Source of the DNA: an uncultured Clostridia bacterium
GTDB taxonomy: Bacteria; Bacillota; Clostridia; Christensenellales; Borkfalkiaceae
Direction of reading: 5' to 3'
Assembly (NCBI GenBank): GCA_934254815.1
Contig: CAKQME010000022.1
Span: 1-18,455, forward strand
DNA length: 18,455 bases
Each line of letters starts with the position of its first letter. Position 1 is the first letter of the stretch. Shown here piece by piece: positions 14,727-18,455 of this stretch. Made by a program: the position numbers and the translations under genes. Under the pieces are notes generated by a model that made no database searches, was not told where the DNA came from, and saw only the letters and a list, made by a program, of their open reading frames with translations.

Positions 14727-15722
14727 GCGCCCACCTCCTCGTCCGACAATTTTAAGTACGCATCTTCAAAGTGTTCACAGCCACACTGCTCATTTGCTTG
14801 TTCAACGGTTCCGCGGAAAACGACAATCCCCTTTTTCAGAATACAAATCTCATCGCACAAGGCTTCGACTTCATCCATAAAGTGAGAAGTCAGAAATATT
14901 GTAAGCCCTTGCTTTTTAAGTGATTCAAGCGTTTTCCACACGCTACGCCGTGCTTTTGCGTCAAGCCCTGTCGTCAGTTCGTCAAGGAAAACTATCTCCG
15001 GTTGAGGGATCAGTGCGAGGACAATGAAAAGCCGCTGGCGTTCGCCGCCGGAAAGACTTTTCACCGCAGCTTTTGTTTTATCACCAATGCCGAACTGCTC
15101 GCAAAGCGTGCGCCAATCGGCAGGTTTGCGATAAAGACTTGCCGTTTTCCTGCAAAGTTCGTAAACCTTGATCTCCTTCTGATAATCGCCCTCTTGGAAT
15201 GCCGGACAAGAGTAATACGAACCGTGGTCTGACGCTGTGTTTTTGACTAATGCTGCGTTGCGCTCACGCGTTATACGTACAGTATTAACGCGCTCACGCG
15301 CCTTGCCTTAGCCTAAAAACACAACGTTAGACTTGCTTGCAACAAAAACGCCGATATTTTTGATGATTTGTTGCAAAGGCGAGGACGGTAGTACTGTATG
15401 TACACCATCCGAGAATTTGCAAAAAAGCGCATAAATAGCGGCGTTTTTGCAAGGTTTGTATTATTCTTGTCCGGCATTGTACGCCGACGCGTTCAAACAA
15501 TGAGCGGCGTTGCTTTTTCGGATCTTGTCCAAGCAACCGAACCGTTCCCTCGTCAGCCTTCTTCGTGCCGAGTATGCACTCTATCGTGGTGCTTTTCCCC
15601 GCACCGTTTGCTCCGAGCAGTCCGAATACCGTACCTCTTTTCACCGAAAAATTCAAATGATTGACTACGGTTTTCTCTCCATATGTTTTTGTTAATCCTT
15701 CGACAAAAATCGCTTCACTCAT
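14723..15722 (-). pseudogene. ABC exporter ATPase interrupted by a 275-bp inverted-repeat element
   Basis: The two halves of one ATPase lie either side of an insertion. The N-terminal part (15476-15722, 82 codons) carries Walker A GANGAGKST (38-46). The C-terminal part (14723-15200) carries signature LSGGERQR, Walker B EIVFLDEL, TTGLD and the switch-histidine segment LTSHFMDE. Joining them without the element and one copy of a 2-bp AT duplication gives 723 nt, a continuous 240-aa frame with V-Q-F-Q-E-G at the join; VQFQE is the expected Q-loop. The insertion adds 277 bp, so it shifts the frame, and the N-terminal half then runs into stop codons. ATG 15720-15722 (GGAGG eight bases before) overlaps the AraC stop. 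The halves show no other damage, so the insertion looks recent. Confidence 0.93.
15201..15475. mobile_element. MITE-like non-autonomous element with terminal inverted repeats
   Basis: The ends are inverted repeats of about 23 bp with two mismatches: left GCCGGACAAGAGTAATAC... from 15201, right ...GTATTATTCTTGTCCGGC ending at 15475. The flanks are AT on both sides (a 2-bp target duplication, or T and A as outer element bases). The interior has no open frame encoding a recognisable transposase. It contains an 11-bp direct repeat GCGCTCACGCG (15260 and 15290) and several hairpin-forming segments (TTGCAACA near 15338 with TGTTGCAA near 15369; GCAAAAAAGCGC near 15419 with GCGTTTTTGC near 15441). 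It needs a transposase in trans, and the family is unknown. Target and size suggest an IS630/Tc1-like relative only loosely, since those duplicate TA. Confidence 0.88.
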
Positions 15723-16603
15723 TTCTGAATCCTCCGCACGGCTCGTAGCTCAATGTATCCGCGCTGTCCGCGAGGTTCTAATTGAATGCGCGGATTTTCA
15801 TCGTCCCAGCGGTAGCCGATGACGGACGGATCGTAACTATCCATTGCCGTTTGTACGGTGCGGATTGCTTCGCAATAATCCTCTTCGCGGAAAGGCGATC
15901 CCTGAAACATCAGATATTCTGCTTCTGGCAAACGAATGGTTTCAAATCCCTCCGGAATTATTCCCATGTAGTCGGTTTCGACCTCGACACCCTGCACATA
16001 GGTGGATGTATTCGGCTTTTTGTATTTTTCGGGTAACCACATAGAAACAGGTTCTCCGCAGAGCGACTTCATGCTCATAAGAATACCCCAAACGTCACAA
16101 CTGACTTCCTCGCAGTATGGAAAATAGTCCTCCGCCTGCTTACCGCGTTTGATAATGCACAGGCGTTCCGGCTTGCGGATAACCTGTATAAAAATAGGTT
16201 GAATGTTTGACACGTCGATGTCCTCCTTTTTTAGTTCTCGATATTTTGCACCGTAAGGAATAAAGAAGGTGACAGGAACGGGATTTTTCATATAATCGCT
16301 TGGATTCAGCCCGAATTCTCTGTAAAATGCCCGTGTAAAGGTATCCACATTGGAAAATCCTGCATCAAACGCCGCATCAATTACCTTTACGTTACCTCTT
16401 TTAAGTTGTTTAGCCGCCTGAGTAAGCCGATATTTACGAATATACTCGGTCGGCGTCAGCCCAAGAGAGTCACGGAACAGTCGATAAGAATACCACGGAG
16501 AAAACAACGATACGCGCGCTAAGTCCGACAAATTGATTTCTTCTGCATTATTCTTCTCGATATAATCCTGCATCCGCTGGACAGCCAAAATCTGTTCTTT
16601 CAT
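15719..16603 (-). CDS. AraC-family regulator with GyrI-like effector domain
   Basis: A 294-aa transcription factor. The N-terminal AraC-type DNA-binding domain (about 8-108) has both helix-turn-helix units: INLSDLARVSLFSPWYSYRLF and VKVIDAAFDAGFSNVDTFTRAF, with the family ending FGLNPSDYMKN. The C-terminal half (about 125-290) is a GyrI-like/Rob-type small-molecule-binding domain, recognisable from VIRKPERLCIIKRG, the VWGILM segment and YIELRAVRR. Such proteins sense amphipathic compounds or drugs and activate export. The gene is translationally coupled to the ABC ATPase (ATGA overlap), so it most likely activates its own exporter operon. The ATG follows AAGGAGCTAAAGGAAT. A TATAAT (16630-16635, minus) is a possible -10 without a good -35. 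Confidence 0.92.
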   Translation of the reverse strand: MKEQILAVQRMQDYIEKNNAEEINLSDLARVSLFSPWYSYRLFRDSLGLTPTEYIRKYRLTQAAKQLKRGNVKVIDAAFDAGFSNVDTFTRAFYREFGLNPSDYMKNPVPVTFFIPYGAKYRELKKEDIDVSNIQPIFIQVIRKPERLCIIKRGKQAEDYFPYCEEVSCDVWGILMSMKSLCGEPVSMWLPEKYKKPNTSTYVQGVEVETDYMGIIPEGFETIRLPEAEYLMFQGSPFREEDYCEAIRTVQTAMDSYDPSVIGYRWDDENPRIQLEPRGQRGYIELRAVRRIQK

Positions 16604-16819
16604 ATTCCTTTAGCTCCTTACAGACAATAATTATACCTCAGAGAACAATTTTTTTCTCGACTTTCCTTGCCTATTTAATTTCTCAGTTTCAAAAACTCAA
16701 AGGTTCAATTCTATCTCAACAGTTTTTCATAAGTGAAGTTTTTTGCAACACCCTTCATAAGCAATACGTCAAGTATTATTCTTCTATTATTTTTGTTTAT
16801 TCAATATGAAAGAAAGTAA

Positions 16820-16855
16820 GGTCGTTAGTTCGAGTCCTGTTTTTTGAAAAACAGG
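16820..16855 (+). other. tRNA 3'-arm-like fragment followed by a small hairpin
   Basis: GGTCGTTAGTTCGAGTCC (16820-16837) resembles the variable loop and T-arm of a bacterial tRNA (TTCGAGT loop). A perfect 9-bp A/T-rich hairpin (CCTGTTTTT at 16836-16844, AAAAACAGG at 16847-16855) overlaps its end. No acceptor, D or anticodon arm is visible to the left, and the T-stem pairs poorly. It could be an attachment-site remnant. The rest of 16604-16862 holds no gene. Confidence 0.25.
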
Positions 16856-16862
16856 TCAAATG

Positions 16863-17249
16863 TCAGATACTCTTGGGGAATTTTAAGAATATTAAATCAA
16901 AACAGTGCAAATAGCGAGTTCGTATCAATTCGTGAAAGCGTACGCTTAAATTGTCCACCGAATTTATAGTGGATCGACTTGGTGTTTGGAAGAGTTTTAC
17001 AAGAGCAAATAAGTCTTGCGGACGGTTGTTATACGGAGTTGCCGTCAGTAAAATAACTTTATTCTCTGCATTAGAACGGGTTAATTGGTGGAGCCATAAA
17101 TAACTGTCACTTAATTCGTTGCGGTATCTATGCACCTCATCTATTACATAGAGTATCGGATCGGGATCATCGGCATAGTCTTTATACAAATCTTCTAACT
17201 TCCCACTACTGCAAACTCTTACTCCGCGAAGTCCGAAATCTTGCTGATA
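16863..17249 (-). pseudogene. Fragment of an SNF2/DEAD-like helicase
   Basis: An open stretch of about 129 codons carries the middle of a superfamily 2 helicase core: VIDEVHRYRN (Walker B/DEAH-like motif II) and KVILLTATPYNNRPQDLFAL (motif III), then KLFQTPSRSTINSVDNLSVRF, as in bacterial SNF2-like helicases of restriction or defence type. The ATP-binding Walker A region and the whole second RecA domain are missing. On the 5' side the frame meets a stop at 17250-17252, right beside the end of the next gene. On the 3' side similarity fades after HELI. The only start-like codon is an internal TTG without a ribosome site. It is best read as a relic of a gene of perhaps 1000 residues, disrupted by rearrangement when the AlbA_2 gene arrived. 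Confidence 0.75.
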
Positions 17250-17255
17250 TCAATA

Positions 17256-18455
17256 TTATTGTTGTAAAATTTTCCAGTACCCCGTACGGGTATTACCAAC
17301 GCGAACAATAAGCCCTTTTTCTTTCAATCCGTCAAGAGCGCGCTGAACCGTTTTAACGGTTTTAGAAATTTCCATTGAGAGTTCTTCTCGCGTCAAATTG
17401 GGTTGCAACTTCAAAAGTTTATAAACCGCTTTTTCCGTTTTGGACAAAACAACAGAGACATTTTGCCGCAGTTCAGGGACATTTTTCAACGCGTTAGGGT
17501 CATTTCGCAAAAAGATAAACGAGAAGCCTATCGGGGTTTTCTCATAAGAACAAGAAACGTTTTCGGCGTTACAAAGAGTATAGACACGTTTGAATCCACT
17601 GCCGAAAGATTCAATATCGTGGCAAAGATACAGCACTTTTGCAATTAACTCGTTTCGTATAATCGAAGATAGGTTTTTCGTCGCAAAATCTTCGGGAGAA
17701 AATTCAGAAGGAAACGTTCCGGGGTTATATATTACAACTTTACCGGGATGAATATCAATTTCGTGTTGAGAACCCGTTCCGTACTCTGCGTGCGCAAAAC
17801 TGTTTATTACAATTTCGCGCAATGCTTTGAGCGGTATTTCGGGTATTTCTTCCCTCGTAACGCTTCCGATTTCTGCGCGCCAGCGAATATTCTTTTTGAT
17901 ATAGGTAAGTGCTGTATCAACTAATCTGAAAATATTATCTTCGGTTCGGTTTATATCCAAAAAAGTCAACTTTTCATCGCTTGCAAACACCGCCATTTTA
18001 AGTGTAACAGGACCGTTATTACCGAAGAGAACGTATCCCGCATTATTCAAATTGCCGTTTTTTAATAAACCGAGTTTATTAAGCAACTTTTCTGCGTCGT
18101 ATCCGTCGTCGGGCAATCTTCCGCAAGCGATGGCTCGGTTATAAAAGTCTTTCAAAGCCGACTCGTCGATATCCTTAATCGTGTAAGGAGTTTCAAATTG
18201 TTCCCATCTCTCGGAATACTCGCTTGCAACCATCATTTCTTTAAGTTCGGCAGGCGTCAATTCACGACTCTCGTCGGCAACTCGGATATAATACTTCCCG
18301 TAAGCCGAATATGGTTTATTTCGCCCGCTGAATTTCACTTCGATTATATCACACCCGTCAATCGTGACTTTTTGAATTTGAGGATAAATTTGCGGTTTTA
18401 TACTTTCAAAAATTACTCTCGAAACATCGCGCAAAGTCGATTCAACAACCTGCAA
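17256..18455 (-). CDS. AlbA_2/HATPase_c_4 putative DNA-binding regulator (5' end outside window)
   Basis: The visible 399 residues lack the N-terminus because the frame is open to the window edge; the first codon seen is not a start. They begin in the C-terminal half of an AlbA_2 (Schlafen-like, divergent AAA_4) domain, ending near YGKYYIRVADESRELTPAEL. A linker follows, then a HATPase_c_4 domain with IPLKALREIVINSFAHAEYG (about 199-218), VVIYNPGTFPSEFSPEDF and the helical segment up to ESFGSGFKRVYTLC. Last comes a C-terminal winged helix (about 335-392, LTREELSMEISKTVKTVQRALDGL). Such proteins are scattered in accessory regions and resemble RecG-related transcription regulators; specific function is unknown. 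It ends 7 bp before the helicase relic. Confidence 0.82.
   Translation of the reverse strand: MQVVESTLRDVSRVIFESIKPQIYPQIQKVTIDGCDIIEVKFSGRNKPYSAYGKYYIRVADESRELTPAELKEMMVASEYSERWEQFETPYTIKDIDESALKDFYNRAIACGRLPDDGYDAEKLLNKLGLLKNGNLNNAGYVLFGNNGPVTLKMAVFASDEKLTFLDINRTEDNIFRLVDTALTYIKKNIRWRAEIGSVTREEIPEIPLKALREIVINSFAHAEYGTGSQHEIDIHPGKVVIYNPGTFPSEFSPEDFATKNLSSIIRNELIAKVLYLCHDIESFGSGFKRVYTLCNAENVSCSYEKTPIGFSFIFLRNDPNALKNVPELRQNVSVVLSKTEKAVYKLLKLQPNLTREELSMEISKTVKTVQRALDGLKEKGLIVRVGNTRTGYWKILQQ

Noticed and set aside
15327..15475. C-terminal extension of the ABC ATPase N-terminal half as a real domain
   Set aside because: These residues are encoded by the inserted element, and the frame ends inside it.
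16820..16855. Complete tRNA gene
   Set aside because: Only a T-arm-like part is visible, its stem pairs poorly, and no acceptor, D or anticodon arms can be found.

Overview
The window looks like chromosome from a Bacillota (Clostridia-like) bacterium, probably an uncultured gut lineage. The evidence is purine-rich Shine-Dalgarno sites, sigma-A promoters of the TTGACA-N17-TATAAT type, a CIRCE operator, a yybP-ykoY riboswitch, a FeoB-associated Cys-rich peptide, a BspA-type repeat lipoprotein and a Vat-like acetyltransferase. Taxonomy is inferred from gene content only.

Layout. (1) 1-1.3 kb: a tyrosine recombinase next to a convergent terminator, then a doubtful 56-codon ORF with its own terminator. 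(2) 1.37-5.5 kb: two minus-strand housekeeping genes, cardiolipin synthase and htpG. They are separated by about 620 bp of palindromic repeats, including a tandem array with a period of about 105 bp. htpG has a clear sigma-A promoter followed directly by two overlapping CIRCE-like operators. (3) 5.6-9.2 kb: a divergent metal locus. mntP (Mn2+ export) is on the minus strand behind a promoter, a yybP-ykoY manganese aptamer and an intrinsic terminator. feoA-feoB-Cys-rich peptide (Fe2+ import) is on the plus strand behind a near-consensus promoter, and all three cistrons are joined by 4-base ATGA overlaps. (4) 9.2-11.7 kb: a leucine-rich-repeat lipoprotein, a TetR regulator and a 50-aa exported peptide, each with readable promoter or terminator signals. 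(5) 11.7-13.8 kb, minus strand: an apparently internally deleted C39-like peptidase in operon with a Vat-family O-acetyltransferase, and a small nitroreductase. (6) 13.9-16.6 kb, minus strand: a translationally coupled operon of AraC/GyrI-like regulator, ABC ATPase and ABC-2 permease. The ATPase is broken by a 275-bp inverted-repeat element (a MITE); removing it with a 2-bp duplication restores a 240-aa reading frame exactly. (7) 16.6-18.5 kb: a decayed SNF2/DEAD-type helicase fragment abutting an AlbA_2/HATPase_c_4 protein that runs off the right edge. This resembles a decaying accessory or defence region.

The strongest results are the non-autonomous element in the ABC ATPase, the overlapping double CIRCE on htpG, the Mn riboswitch facing the Fe uptake operon, and the internally deleted peptidase coupled to the Vat-like gene. 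I saw no complete previously undescribed system.
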